From Oreocharis arfaki (lineage: Eukaryota; Chordata; Aves; Passeriformes; Paramythiidae), in the NCBI GenBank assembly GCA_013398015.1, contig VZRR01012434.1, positions 97,661-161,660 on the forward strand: DNA of 64,000 nucleotides, written 5' to 3'. Positions 37,868 through 50,149 of the stretch are shown piece after piece; position 1 is the first letter of the stretch; every line of letters starts with the position of its first letter. Position numbers and translations under genes: made by a program. The notes under the pieces were generated by a model. The model saw only the letters and a list, made by a program, of their open reading frames with translations, did not search any database and was not told the origin of the DNA.

Positions 37868-40800
37868 GAAACCAACCTGAGCTGTTGGGAACAGGTTCTG
37901 CTGGCCTGACCACGAGCCATGGGGAGACTGTGTAGGGACACTTCTATCACAGGACAAATCCTTCCCAGCATGAGGTACACAAGAAAGGAACACAAAGGTG
38001 GTGCCCCTGTAGCTGTTTCCCCTGTGGACTGAAGGCCCTAAAGACAGGTCCTGACTGCAACAAAAGCACATCTTAGATGGAAGGACACCAGCAAGCACTA
38101 AACCCTCCTGAAACCTCTTTAACCTTTCAAGAAAGGGTTAAAGTTTCAGCATAGGCGCAGCAACATAATTTTAATGTCACAGCCATAGACAAATCCCGTT
38201 CTGTGACTGATCTGTTGCACAAGCACCCATGCAGGGCCAGATCCTGCTGCCTGTAAGCTGCCACTGGAATCGGAGCAGAGTTCTGGGCACAGCCCCAGCA
38301 GCTGCGCAGCCGCCGGGCAGCCGATGCCTGTGCCCGTCCTCTGCTCCCTTTCCCCTGCTCCCGGTCCTGACCAGCAGCAGGAAAAGCGCTGCCCTGGCTG
38401 CAGAGCCACACACAAACCCCACGGGCTGCGGTTTGCACTAAAATATTTACGTGCTTTTGAATTATACAAGGGAAAAAAAAAACCCACTCGCAAGTCAAGT
38501 TTTTACCCTTTCACAACACAACTTAGCAATCAAATTGATTGCACCTTTCAAGCTGGTGTGAACCCCCTTCCTGAGCAAAGTCCTTTGTATCCACTTTTGC
38601 CAAGTACCTTTTTTTGCAGCTGATACATAAACCTTTGAAAGTAAGTTTGAGGGGAGACTGACAACCTTGAAACCTCGAGAGCAGCGTGGCATTGACGGGT
38701 GCGGCTCCCTGAGCTGAGTATTATAGATAGATTTTAATTTCATTTTAACAAAATAGCTGTCTCCAGTGGAAGAAGCATCAAGAGCTAAATGAGGACCCGT
38801 CTTGAGCTGAATCACGTTGAACAGACCTCGGCACTGTCATTGATTTTCTGGGAAGAAAAAAAACGCCTCTGGCTACTAAACCAAATTAGTAGTCACTGAT
38901 GACCAATTATTTTGCCCCACTGTGAACGGGGAGGCGTACTAAAATTCCAGTTTGTCAGACCCAAGGCTCTCTTCTCACACACCTTTCAACAAGCGTGTAC
39001 CAAAAATCCCTCAGATGGTTCTGACGCCTTCCTGTTTTCGGCAACTTCTCCTTCTCCAAAGTTTTAATGAGCTGCTGCTCTGAGGATGGCCTGCCACAAA
39101 GTGAGCCCTTCCCAAGAGTGAGGAGCACTATTTGGCATTGGCACAAATCACGGCTGTCAGAATTTATACACACATACACAAAAAAAGTGTCAGCCTAATG
39201 TTTGCAAATTATAATTACCATTTCTCTTGCATGTCCCTGGTGCCTTCATTTTAGATAAATCCCAGCTCTGAGGTATCAGCTGCAAAGCACTGAAGGCTCG
39301 TATTGAATAGAATAGATTTAACTAGTTTGTAGCTCATTTAAGGCCTACACTGTTTTATTTTAATATTGTTAATACTTTATTATACTTTTTAACACTGTTT
39401 TCACAGTAAAATAGCCTATTAGGAGGCTGCAGCTTCTTTTCCAGGAGATGTCTGGCAGACTCGAATTCCACATTGTATAACCAAGTTAGCAGGTGCTTGT
39501 CATTTCAGTTGAAAATAGGTCTGTACCCTGACTCTTGAAAGTAAATTAGAGAGATTCTATTAAAGAGATAGGAACTGTTTCAGGGATAATAGTTTTGAAA
39601 ATGTGCACAGATAAATTTTAAAATATTTAGGAAATGTCAGCATTAGAAGTGGCTCCAACTATTTGACTATAAAAGGAAGCAGATGAGTATTTTTTTCTCC
39701 TACAATTATAAATAATTTGTTACATCCTATCAGAACTTCTTTGCCTTTCCTTTCTGCGGCAGGGTGCTTGTGCCAAAACAAGGAGATCTGAGTTACTCTG
39801 GATGAGATGGGTTTTAATGTGCAATAAGCATTTCCAGCGGATGCTTCCCCTGCTCTCCCCGCAGCACCCGCCGACAGCGACGGCAAAACTCTTCCTGTTC
39901 AGAAGCGACATCTGGGCAGGCTGACAAAAGGAAAGGGAGCACAAGAGCCATTGATCCCTGTCCTTAAGTAACACTCAGGCAAAAGGACATTTTCCCAGAG
40001 GCCAGCTGCAAGTGAGAGCTGTCACTTTGCCAAGCAGCACCGATATCGGGGCCAAATTCCCCATCCACTCTGCTGAGATCAGGCTTTGACCTACAAAGGA
40101 AAAGCAGTCTCGCTGAGATCTCTCCAGTAACCTTAAGGAGGTGTTACCTGATATTCCCTGCTCTGCCGCGCTCTCTCAGTGTTTCTCTCAAAGGAGGAAC
40201 AGCCAGATGAAGCCTCACATCCTACAGCCCCACCAGGGCTTATGTGGATAACCGAGCACACGAGTCATCCCCACCGGTTTGAGAGAGGCAGTTCATGCGT
40301 GCATCATTCCAGGCAGGATTCTATACTTTGCTGGATCAGGACTTAAATGCGATTAATCACACGGCAGGGAAGGATCTCTGAAGAGCATCAACCCAAATGT
40401 GTCCTTTCAAGCATTTACTTACAAGCCAGCTGTGGACTAATCAGTCACCAACTGGCTGGTCCACTGGAGATGGTAAAAGTCACCTCCATAGAGATGTGAA
40501 AACACATTCAACTTCCAAAAAAAAAAATCAATAATCAAAGGCTACACACAAATGCTCAGTGCTTTCCTGCATGCCTCCCTGCTATTCCTGCACACCAGGA
40601 AAGCTCCTGCCTTGGAGAGCAGAGGGACAGGAGCAAACAAGCAATGCTCACCGTGTGCTTCTGTCAGGAATACCAACATTTACACCACACTACAAGACTG
40701 CACACCCACACAGATAATAACGCCCTTGACCACAGGTTTGCCACGTCTTTTAACCTTTTAAATATCTTGCCCAGCTCTGATCAGCATGAGCTGCCAAACT

Positions 40801-42521
40801 GGAAGGGAAGGAGGGGAGAGAAGAAGGGACAGAGGGTAAATGTGAGTGTTGCCTTTGGCACTGGGTGTCTCCAGATAACGGTCTGGAGCAGCAGAGCTGA
40901 TTTGTAAGCAAAGGCTTGAAAAGCCCTGCAGCATGTGATCTATGAAACAGGAGGCCTGCAGAAGGATGTCTCCTCTGATACGAATGTCCCCTTGGGATGT
41001 ATATTTCTGGATTGCACATCCAGTATCATTAGGAAACACGACCATAGATTAGGCTGTTTTGAAGCATGTGGTGTGCAATAATTAAGTAATAAAAGTCACC
41101 ACGGGGGTGAAGGAACAAGAAACAGAAGAGTTACTATTTACATACACGCTGCTGGTGCACTCCGTGATCATCAAGGATTCTCCAGGCTGCTAAAAGCTGG
41201 CGGCTGTCAGTTCTGGACCCCCTCCTGCCATAAACCACAAAGCACCAGCTCACTCTGTGGCACTGGGCTCTTTCCAGAAACAGGTGGAGCTGGTGGCCCA
41301 GAAGCAGCCCAGCAGCTACCCCAAGTCCCCAGTGTCCTGCAGTTGGTCTGGACAGGCAGGGAAAGCACTGGCTCTGCTATGGGAGCTGCAGCTGAAGGCT
41401 CTGCAGGCTACAGGTGGGAGCAGAGCTGGAGGTGAGAGCTCCACAGTCATCAGCTGCTGCCGAGATGGGAAAACTCCCTCCTCAGTGAGGTGGGCAAAGG
41501 ACAAGGACCAGTAAAACTTGAGCTTGAGGTCCTTCATCACCTTCAGGTGTTTGCTTCTGGGGGAAAGGAATAGCAGCAGGACCACGGGAATTACTGATTC
41601 GCTGTCCCTGCCGTTGCCGGGTCTGCCTCCCATGGTGGCTGATGATGTATCCTCACTTGCAAGGAGCAAGGCTCAACAATTCCAGGCTGCAGCTTTGCCA
41701 CAAGCTGGTCAGGTTAATGCCAGCTCAGAGCAGCTGAATGGGACACTGGCCAGCAAGCAATTGCCTTTTTACTCTTTTTGTAGAACCACGGTCATGTGCA
41801 GCTTCTCTCTGCTTCTGTCTCCTCCTTGCTCCCTGGCATCCTCTTTCGAGGGGCAAATACACCTGATCTGTGCAGCTGAGGCACCAGACCAGGGCTCTGC
41901 ATTTCAGCTCCCCTTTCTGCTGCAGACACCTGACCATCTGCATTGGGTCCATTTTTAGCCCTGTTCAGACTGCTTAGGACAGCACTTATTCCTCTCACCC
42001 CATCCATCACTGCATGTTTGCAGCCTTTGGTGCACCGCATCAGAGAGATTTTAATAGCAAAAGCAGTGTAATTTTAGCAAAATACACTTGGCACCCAGTG
42101 GTTCTTCCCCTGGATGGAATCCAGCCAGAGCTGCTCCATTGGGTACCAGCTGGGAAATGCTCTCCTGAAGCTCTAGCAGGGCCCAGAGTTGAGCTGCAGC
42201 CTGTGGTGCCTTGTGGTCCTTCCAGCACACCAGGGCTCAGACAGAGCTGCTGAGACGTGCCCTGTAAAAGGTTGTGCAAAGAGAGAAATGGTTCCAGTTC
42301 TGGGGAATGCCCTGGCACAGGTTACCACAGGAGTGTGTGGGCTGTGGTGTGTTAACTGCAAATGAGTGTGGGTTTGAGGTTTCTTGAGGAGGAGAAAGCC
42401 TTTCCCAGCATGAGGCTTTATTCCTGTGCTCACCTGTCACTTTCCAGGAGCAGAGATATGAACCAGCACAAGGAGGTAAAGATTATAAAGATTACATTGG
42501 TGTCTTTTCAATGTTTTCCAG

Positions 42522-42624
42522 GCCTTCCACTCCCTTTTTTGACATCATGCAACACAGATACAAGGAGCTGTGGATGGAGAGCCAGAGAGCCCGGACTATG
42601 GTCCAGCACGTGGTGAAGAAAAAG
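42522..42624 (+). CDS. CFAP77: CFAP77 coding exon, third one found
   Basis: Following the acceptor AATGTTTTCCAG, the single leading G completes the split Arg codon. The exon then encodes PSTPFFDIMQHRYKELWMES and QRARTMVQHVVKKK, ending AAAAAG before GTGAGA in phase 0. PSTPFFD..QHRY is the most recognisable CFAP77 motif. The Arg-, Gln- and Lys-rich remainder is probably alpha-helical. The donor is strong and the exon length of 103 bp preserves phase exactly with the exons on both sides. Confidence 0.9.
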
Positions 42625-43754
42625 GTGAGACTACTCCAGCAGTGCTTTCCCCTGCTGTGCACAGCCCCCCACTGTCCTACCCCTCGCCGGATGGATGGGC
42701 TTCTCCCAGCTCTGGGAAGGGCTCTCAGCTGGGAAAACTTCCCACCTGCCTACTGAAAGGCTGATGAAGCCTAACAAAGATGAGCATCCCCCTGCTAGGA
42801 GCCCCACAGGCTGTCCTTTGAACATCAGCTCTGCTCAGGTTACCTTGGGACAGTGGCTACAGCAAGGGAAGAGCCAACAAATGCTGAAAGGACAGTCCCA
42901 GCCCTGAGCCTGGCAAGGTGTGCTTGGTGCCAGCACCCACAGCAGTTGCTGGAGTGAAAGGCTGCTAAACATGCCGACATTGTAATATCATTTAAAAGCA
43001 GCCAATGACTGTTTTATTAGTTAATGGCTCAAAGAAGAGTCGGGCTAATATGGTAATGACCAATTTCAATGGGCTTACTGCCATCACAAACTATGCTTTA
43101 TAGTTGAAGTGCAGGAATACAGTGTCCTTAATTAGCAGCTATTTTATGAATACACCAGCCTGGGATGTCGGAAAGTGCATCCCTACTTTATCTATTAATG
43201 ACTGATGTTTTTAATCACTAAGTTGCCTCCATCAAGCTCCCAAAGCCTGCAGCCACCAATTACTGAGTTAAGCAACACAAACCTGTATCCTGGACCACAG
43301 AGCAGACAGATTCCCAGGGTTTCATGCAGTGGCCAAAACATTCACCAGGTACCTGCACTGCCTTGTGCTGGGACTATCGAGCACTGTGAGCTGCAATTAA
43401 TCAGGACAGCCAGGAAACCCCACCATGGTGGGGATGCTGGAAGTGACTTTCCCAGTTAGGGATGAGCCACTGCTGTAGCTCAGGGCTTCCAGAGGGTAGC
43501 AGTCACCTCCCTGGGATGCTCTGTAAAGCAGACACTGAGAGATGACAGCTGCTCATGTTTCTCTCATCAGCATGTTTTAACTATCAGCATTGGCTGCACG
43601 GACATGGAAAACTCCCCAGATCAGGCACTTGTGATCATCAGCCCAAAGTTACTTTTGCCCTTGTCCATTCCAGTGTCACTGCACTGCGTGACACAGAGCT
43701 GTGTGCGTGGCTGTGCAGCTCTCTGAGCCAGCTCTTGCTTCTCTGTGGCTGCAG
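42625..43754 (+). other. CFAP77: CFAP77 intron, 1.1 kb
   Basis: A phase-0 intron. Its middle part, about 42960-43200, is AT-rich with AATATCATTTAAAAG, TTATTAGTTAATGG, CTAATATGGTAATGACC and CTTAATTAGCAGC words and may be a regulatory element. The rest shows no repeats or exons. Confidence 0.8.
42960..43200. promoter_or_regulatory. Candidate noncoding element inside CFAP77
   Basis: Clustered TAAT/ATTA cores, a CCAAT word (GCCAATGAC) and a TTATGAATAC word occur in 240 repeat-free bases between two exons. The AT content is much higher than in the exonic flanks. Constraint is inferred, not measured. Confidence 0.3.
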
Positions 43755-43850
43755 ATGAGCGACGTGCGCGGCAATCGCACCACGTTCCTGCGCACGCACC
43801 CGCCGCCCGCGAAGAAGGAGTCCTTCTGGCACCCACAACGCTTCGAGAAG
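43755..43850 (+). CDS. CFAP77: CFAP77 coding exon, fourth one found
   Basis: After a GTGGCTGCAG acceptor the 96-bp, phase-0 exon encodes MSDVRGNRTTFLRTHPPPAK and then KESFWHPQRFEK, ending GAGAAG before GTATGG. In vertebrate homologues recalled from memory this segment carries a proline- and lysine-rich linker and a WH.P.F.K motif just before the last exon. Here WH is followed directly by PQRFEK, consistent with that pattern less one residue. The internal ATG at the exon start is not a translation start, because the upstream exons join in frame. GC and CpG content are clearly above the flanking introns. Confidence 0.88.
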
Positions 43851-44826
43851 GTATGGACCCCCCACAACCCGTCTCACATCTGAAGTCAGCTCTTCTGGGC
43901 CTCCACAAGGACTTGAGTGAACTCAGGGACACTCTCTAACCTTGCCCACATGCACCAGTAACATCCTTAGCACACGACAAATGAGGCTCTTAACTCAGAG
44001 CTCGCCCAGACCTTAAAATGGTCCCAACTGTGTTCAACCATCAGCCCCTTTTGAACATCAGGGTGGGATATTTTTTGCCAGCCATGAGCCCTGGAAGAGA
44101 GGCAGCAGTTGCCCAGATAATAACTTATTTTTTAACTTATGTGCACTTTCACAAGCTTTCTGAGACGAGAAGCATCATTTTATATCTTGCTGTTAGTACA
44201 GGGGTGGTCTTTGCTCTACAAGTGCCCTGCCCAAGCAGGACAGTCACACTTGCATTTTGGTACCCTGCCATTTCATCAGCTCTCACCACAATTCAAACCA
44301 CACCAGATGTTTCAAGAAGCTTTTCCACCCCAGGAGTAGAGCTTTCCAGAAGGCCTGCACCCCTGATACCTCTCTGAACTACCTGATTGACAACATTCAC
44401 CCTGAGACAAAGTGAAGGGTCTGGCCAGGTTATAGATGTACGTGACACTTCCTTTAATTGATCCAAATAAGAGCCAAGGTGAAGATTTCTTGTTCTAGTG
44501 ATGGGATCAAACATCTCTCTGAATTCATCTGTGTGACCTGCTGTGCTCTGGGGTACTTGTAAGAATTCCATGAACTTTGTTTGTGGTGTAAATTATAGGG
44601 AAACTTCAAGTGAAGAGCTAGGGGGGATTTTAGGAAAGAACGGGAAAGAGCTGAATGGAAAGGAGGCACCAGAAAGTGAAAGCACTGAAACCCTGCAGGG
44701 AGTTTACATGGCCAAGATCATATTTGGCATTGAGAGGTATCACTGCAAAGAGCCTCCCAGCTCTCCACCCCAGCCCTTCTTCTGATGGGGTTATTTTTTT
44801 GCCACGCTGTTGATTTCTAACCACAG

Positions 44827-44922
44827 TTTAAAACAGCGAAGAAGCCTCGTGACTTCCTGAAGGCAATTTGCTCGCACAAGTTGCAGAGTTTTGCCCAAGA
44901 AATGCGTTTTGCACCACCTTGA
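44827..44922 (+). other. Cryptic or alternative terminal exon candidate of CFAP77
   Basis: A good acceptor (TTGATTTCTAACCACAG) is followed by a phase-0 frame of 31 codons and a TGA. It would read on from exon 43755-43850 as FKTAKKPRDFLKAICSHKLQ and SFAQEMRFAPP. It does not resemble the family C-terminus, and no canonical poly(A) signal was seen in the next several hundred bases. The exon at 53488 fits homologues much better. This is therefore at most a minor isoform, or chance. Confidence 0.2.
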
Positions 44923-45232
44923 TGTATTCCTCCAACGTCCTGTCTAAGAGTGCCCGATTAGCATATGTCAGTAATCATTTATCCCCACTGCCTGTCAGCT
45001 CGGAGCTGCTGCTGCGGCGATGGCAGCGAGAGAACATGACCGATCGCTGTTAAACAGATTGTGAGAGTCACACGAGATACTGGGGCAAGCTCCTCTTTAG
45101 AGCTCCTCTCACCCCAGACCTTTCCATCACTGTTCATTTTTCAGCCTGGATTTTGCATCGTGCTTTCCCTTTTGTTTCATCCATGGCTGTGATTGGGTTC
45201 CTGCCCCAGCCACAGCTCTCAAACCTCCAAAT

Positions 45233-45290
45233 CTTTCCTTCTTCTCTTTCTCCTTCTCCTTTTTCTTCTTCTCCCCTCTCCTTCCTTCCC
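45233..45290. repeat. Pyrimidine-rich low-complexity tract
   Basis: Almost pure C/T sequence built from CTTCTT, CTCCTT and TCTCC words. It creates long Glu/Arg/Lys-rich open frames on the minus strand that are artefacts of composition. Confidence 0.8.
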
Positions 45291-46970
45291 AGTACCAGCA
45301 TCCAGGGAGGAGGGACAGCTCATTTTGCACAGCCTCTGCAGATTTTCCAAACTTTTCCTTTCTCCTTGCATTACCCTGGAAGGTTTGCCTTTCTGCAGCT
45401 GCAGATCCAACAGGCACAGCCCACGTTAGAACTTGGATCAAGGAATTTGTTGCTCACTCGACCTTCAGTGCATGGTTTCCTCCATGGAAAAATAACTCCT
45501 CTTGAACATCCATAAATGTTTACCCAATTGAAAGCAGTAACAATGTGGAGGAAGTTAAGGGTTCCCAAAGACATTTGGTGGTCTCCAGACTGTTCTTTAA
45601 CTACCCCTAAAAGGTGGGTTCTACAGAGGTGATGGAATGGTTTTGAAAGCCAGACTGGCCTAACCCAGGGACTCCAGGAGTCAGTGTCAGTCCCTCCTTT
45701 ACAGAGGAGACAATAGACCAAAACACTCTCTCCAATCCATGTAACACCCTCATCCTACTGCACAAGAAGAATACGAAAAGCAACCACAAAAATATCACTT
45801 CACAGAAAGCTTCTTAGCAGACTCCATCTGCGTATTATTTCCTGCCAGCCTTTGGTGACATTGTCCTGCTCTGACCAGTACAAGATGCTCATGACTTGGG
45901 AAATACTCCAGACCCTGGACAAGAATATAGAGACTCCATTGCCCTAGTCACAGCCTCACTTTGAACTTTATTTCCATGGGCTCCAAGGTGTGAAGTGCAG
46001 GAGTGTGATATTCTCAAGCTACTTGTCCTTCTGGTCACTCAGTCACCACATCATCTGGCATGGGCCAGCCATGAAACACCTTTCAGTCTGGCCTGCTCTG
46101 GGTCTGAGGGGAGCAACACAGAGCACCCAGCCACTGCAATAGTTATAATCCAAAACAGGGGCAGCAGGAATGTGAGATGATTCCTTTAGGCCCATAAAAA
46201 TCATCAAGAAGGATTTTTTTATTCCCGCCATGACCCCTTACAGAGAGCGGCAGGAACTGGGCATGGATCTCTCCGCTGGCTCTTAAACTGAGCTTTCCAT
46301 TCAGTCCTTGCAAGATTCTTTCCTGGCACCATGCTAGAGCTTGCCCAACAAGTGGAAGAGAAGAAAACAAAGGAGCTTTTCCCTCCCCACTAATTGCATC
46401 TGCTTGCTCCCTGCATTGCCAGAGCTGCACGGCCTTACACAGTCATTCAGTCAGTAAAGTATGGACAAATTGACTATATTTTCATTTGGATTTAGGTTTC
46501 AGCCCCACTGCTTTAGAATAATGGCCCACACTGTTAAGCTAACTGGGTGATTTACGGGCTCTCCCACACCGGGTGCTCCAGCTCTGTCTCGCTCTGCAGG
46601 ACTGACCTGGCCTGTGGTCTCCTGGGCCCCCCAGCTCACCAAGACAAACAGGTCACAGGGAGCCAGTCATGTCCTCATGGGCAGTTCATTAGGGAAGGTT
46701 GCTGCATTGAAGTGGGTTTTAAATTTTTTTAGAACAAAACCAAGCAGATGTTAACCCCTTACTCACCTCAGCAAGATGCTTCCACTGCCCTCCTCTTCCT
46801 CAGCCACCCCCCAAAGCAAACAGCCTCTGCCTTGCTTTGCTGCAGTGACACAATTCCAGGGCTCAGGCTTTGCCAACGTGGCTGGGACTGTGCACCAGAA
46901 CTTAATTCATTTGTAGATGTGGGGCTACGTTCCCTGGGGACTGTACTCTCAGGCACCCAGCACGGACATA

Positions 46971-47350
46971 AATCGTAGAATGGTTTGGGTTGGAAATGGA
47001 CCTTGAAGATCATCTCACTCCAACGCCCCTGCTGTGAGCAGGGACACCTTCCACTATCCCAGCTAGCTCAGAGCTCCATCCAGCCCGGCCTGGAACACCT
47101 CCAGGGATGAGGCAGCCACAGCTTCTCTGGACAGCCTGTTTCAATGCCTCACCACCGTCACAGGGAAGAATTTTTTCTAATATCTAATCTAAACCTACTC
47201 CCTTTCAATTTGAGCCCATTGTCCCTTTTCCTGTCACTCTGGGATCTTATAAATAGTCTTGCCCCGTCTTTCCCGTAAGTTCCCTTCAGGTCACCCCAAA
47301 GCCATCTCTTTTACAGACTGAACAATCCCAGTTCTCTCAGCCTCCTGTCC
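46971..47350 (-). mobile_element. CR1 LINE 3' end, about 380 bp
   Basis: Read on the + strand it begins AATCGTAGAATGGTTTGGGT and continues with recognisable CR1 words: CCCCTGCTGTGAGCAGGGAC, CACCTCCAGGGATGAGGCAG, CCTCACCACCGTCACAGGGA, TTCTAATATCTAATCTAAAC and GACTGAACAATCCCAGTTCT. These are the reverse complement of the CR1 3' region, so the element lies on the minus strand with its 3' end at 46971. As is usual for CR1 it is 5'-truncated. I see no usable reverse-transcriptase frame. Confidence 0.92.
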
Positions 47351-47759
47351 CCCTTTTCCAGTGGATGTGTCCTGTCCCTGTGTCACTCCTCACCTGCTGG
47401 CTCAGGCAGAATGATGTGAACCAAACTCTGGAGAGGACATTACTGCCCAAATGCAGCATCACGCCCTGTGCCAGCCTGGGGTGAGGCTCCAGCTGCCTCC
47501 ATCTGAGTGTTTGACAGTCACTATCCAACCCCTCAGTGTCGGCCACCTCCAATATACTTCCAGAGTTCCATCAAGTCAAGAAGGATTCAGGCAGCAACAA
47601 AGCAGCGACACAGGACAGAATTCACCGATGTGTCAAAACAGCTCCGTGCACCTCCTGTCACTGACACACACCGGGGTTCTTCCTTTGCTCATTAGAGAGT
47701 CCCAGCTCACAGAGACACGAAGGTGGCTTGTTTACTTGACCAGGCAAGGGGAAGGAAAG

Positions 47760-48065
47760 AAAATGCAGCAACTTTGGACAAGACTTTTGTCACCGTGCGC
47801 TGCCTCCCCGAGCAGATGAAACGCGCGATATGAATAAGCGATAAGCAATTGACGAGCAAGTGTTCGGGTACCTTGGCAAAAGACTTAATTTGCAACCTGG
47901 CACAAAATCAAAGGCTCTGTCAACGGCTGAGCGGCTCTCCCGCGTATGCCTTGCATTACCTGGGAAAGCTCTGTCAGGTAAATTTCCACTGAAAGTAATT
48001 AGAGGAATCCCCACTGTATAAACTTTGCAGCAAAATTCTGGGCTCCGGAATTTGATTCTCACCAG
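47760..48065. promoter_or_regulatory. Candidate noncoding element, CpG-containing
   Basis: Just after the CR1 copy the sequence changes to a mixture of CpG words (GTGCGCTGCC, AAACGCGCGATATG, CCCGCGTATGCC) and homeodomain-like words (AAGCAATTGACG, ACTTAATTTGC, AAGTAATTAGAGG). It has no repeats. This composition is typical of a developmental enhancer. The evidence is compositional only. Confidence 0.32.
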
Positions 48066-48937
48066 GGATCCGATGCCTGCTCACAGCCTGATCCTTCCTC
48101 AGAATTAACAGTCGAGGTTTAACACGTACACACAAAAATGTTCCGCATTTTTTTTTAATGCCTTACCTCTATTTTTGTCTATGGAGCTGAACTGACGAGC
48201 ACAGCTCATGTAATCTCACAGCTGTTGTCTTGTCAGAAAAGCCACAGATTCTGCTTAAATAACGTGGGCTTGAAGCACACAGCACACTCTGGGCTGCCTG
48301 TTCAGGTGCACCATTGGTCCTCCTGGGTTTGAGGGCAGAAAACTTTCTGGGACTTGGAGTGTTATAAAACTCTTCTCGTGGGGCCTAACTAGTGCTTAAA
48401 GAATAAAGCAAGGAGTTCAAGAGCTTCTTGTCACCACGGTACCAAATCAATCCTCTCTTCAGCTGGGATTTTGGCTGACCAAAAAGAATTAAAATCGGTG
48501 TCAGCTGATGGTTGTTCAATGGCCCTAGTGACACGAGTTGGTGGGTCCCAGCCCTGCAGTGACAATCCAAAGCAGCATCTCTGGCCTACAGCAGGCACAA
48601 TTCAAACAGAGACCACAGCACCCTGCAGGATTCCAGACAGCCAGCACAGCCCCAGCTGCCCTGAGCGTGATCCCTGCACGTCTCCTCTGGGACCACAGCA
48701 GAGATGTCACCTCCCACACCACAGCCATTCCAGACTCACTGCAGCCTCTGGGCCCCTGTCACCACCACTACATTTCCTTGCAGATTCTGGAGGTTTTCTT
48801 TTTTTGTCTCACAGCCAAATCCTCCAGCAATACAATTGCTCAAATCACAGCAAAGCATTTTCATGGTCCAGGCTTTCCCAATATTCCTTGTGCCCTGGAC
48901 ACTCAAACTGTCATCCCATCCTAATTCTGCCTTCTGC

Positions 48938-49162
48938 CATGGAATATTTTGGCTTGGCACCTTTAAGTGCCATCTAGTCCAGCCCCCCTGCAGTGAGCAG
49001 GGTCATCTTCAGATCAGGTTTCTCTGAATGTTTCCAGAGATGGAGCATCCACCACCTCTCTGGGCAACCTCTGCCAGTATTTCAACCTCCTCATTGTAAA
49101 AAAACTTCTTATATCTTATCTCAATTGACCCTCTCTTAGTTAAAACCATTATCTACCATGCT
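48938..49162 (-). mobile_element. CR1 LINE 3' end, older fragment
   Basis: On the + strand, CATGGAATATTTTGGCTTGG, AGTCCAGCCCCCCTGCAGTG, CCAGAGATGGAGCATCCACC and ACCTCTCTGGGCAACCTCTG follow the order of a reverse-complemented CR1 3' end. It is more diverged than the copy at 46971, with the downstream part fading after about 49162. Confidence 0.85.
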
Positions 49163-50149
49163 CAGCACTTCCTCATGTCTCCCTCAGAGACAGAGGGCCC
49201 ATCATTCCTCTGCCGTTTCCATCGCTCTGGACGTCTCCTGATTAACACAGGAAAACAACTCCTTGTGCAACTTTACAGCCTGGATCATCTCCAGGGCAGG
49301 CTCCACCTACATCCGAGCCCCAGTATCCAAAGGCAGCACAAGGAACAGTTGGAAACCAACTCCCATTGCTTTCATGGAGATACTCACCCAGGAAGGACCA
49401 GATTTTGGGTGCTCACAGCTTGTGGCAGGGTGAAACCACACACGCTGTGTTGGGTTATGGGTGAGCACCTTCCATTGCTTCCAGTGCAGAACTCCACAGA
49501 AATGCTTTTTAAATGGATTTGGAGTTTCATCCGTGGCCCTGGTCTGACTTCTGTAGAGATGCTATTTATCAAAACAACTTTGAGTAAAAGTCTTGCCTGG
49601 CATGAAAAGGGTCAGGCTTCAGATGTCAAGCACATGAGGTCAGTGTGAAAGCTGCCAGCTCTGGTCTGACCCTGAAACATCTGCCAAGGAGGTGGGGGGC
49701 ACGCACCAGGTTACAGCTCCAGTGGGTTAATTCTTCTTTCCTCGTGCTGTTGCCCAGACCAAACAACCAGTGAACTCCAGCAAATATCTGTGGCCATTAT
49801 TTTCAGGAAGGAAAACAAAAAAGACCAACCCAAATCTCCATGGGACATTAAATACAGCAGCCCAAAATTGCTGAGCACCGTTTGAAACCTTCCTGGGCTT
49901 GAAGCAAATAAAGACCATTTAGCCCAGGCTGCCTTGTCCTGCATTTCCCTCTGTTCTTAGAAAGGTGGGGAGAGAAAAATCAACCCCATTCGTTAAGCCA
50001 GTTAAGCACGCTCCTGGCAGGAAGAGGCACATTATTTGTAACCCTAATAATCCAACACTCACCTCTGAGCACAGCTCATCTTGGACAGAATAACGTCTGT
50101 TTTAAAAGTACCTGCCTCTCTCTAACTTGTCATGGCATTTGTTGACAAC

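Larger units (their letters stand above)
30736..42521 (+). other. CFAP77: CFAP77 intron, 11.8 kb, with candidate regulatory elements
   Basis: A phase-2 intron. It holds an enhancer-like block with a palindromic octamer (31420-31700), a possible MIR remnant near 34046, an E-box palindrome at 37093-37110, a homeodomain-site block (37240-37420) and a CR1 tail (37819-37867). Two long open frames occur in its GC-richer parts (32063-32803 on the minus strand and 34012-34860 on the plus strand). Neither shows a domain or codon bias and I treat both as chance. Because flanking exon phases match directly, no intervening exon is required. Confidence 0.8.

Noticed and set aside
45127..45441. Lys/Glu-rich minus-strand frame with apparent coiled-coil character
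   Set aside because: It is produced entirely by the pyrimidine tract on the + strand.
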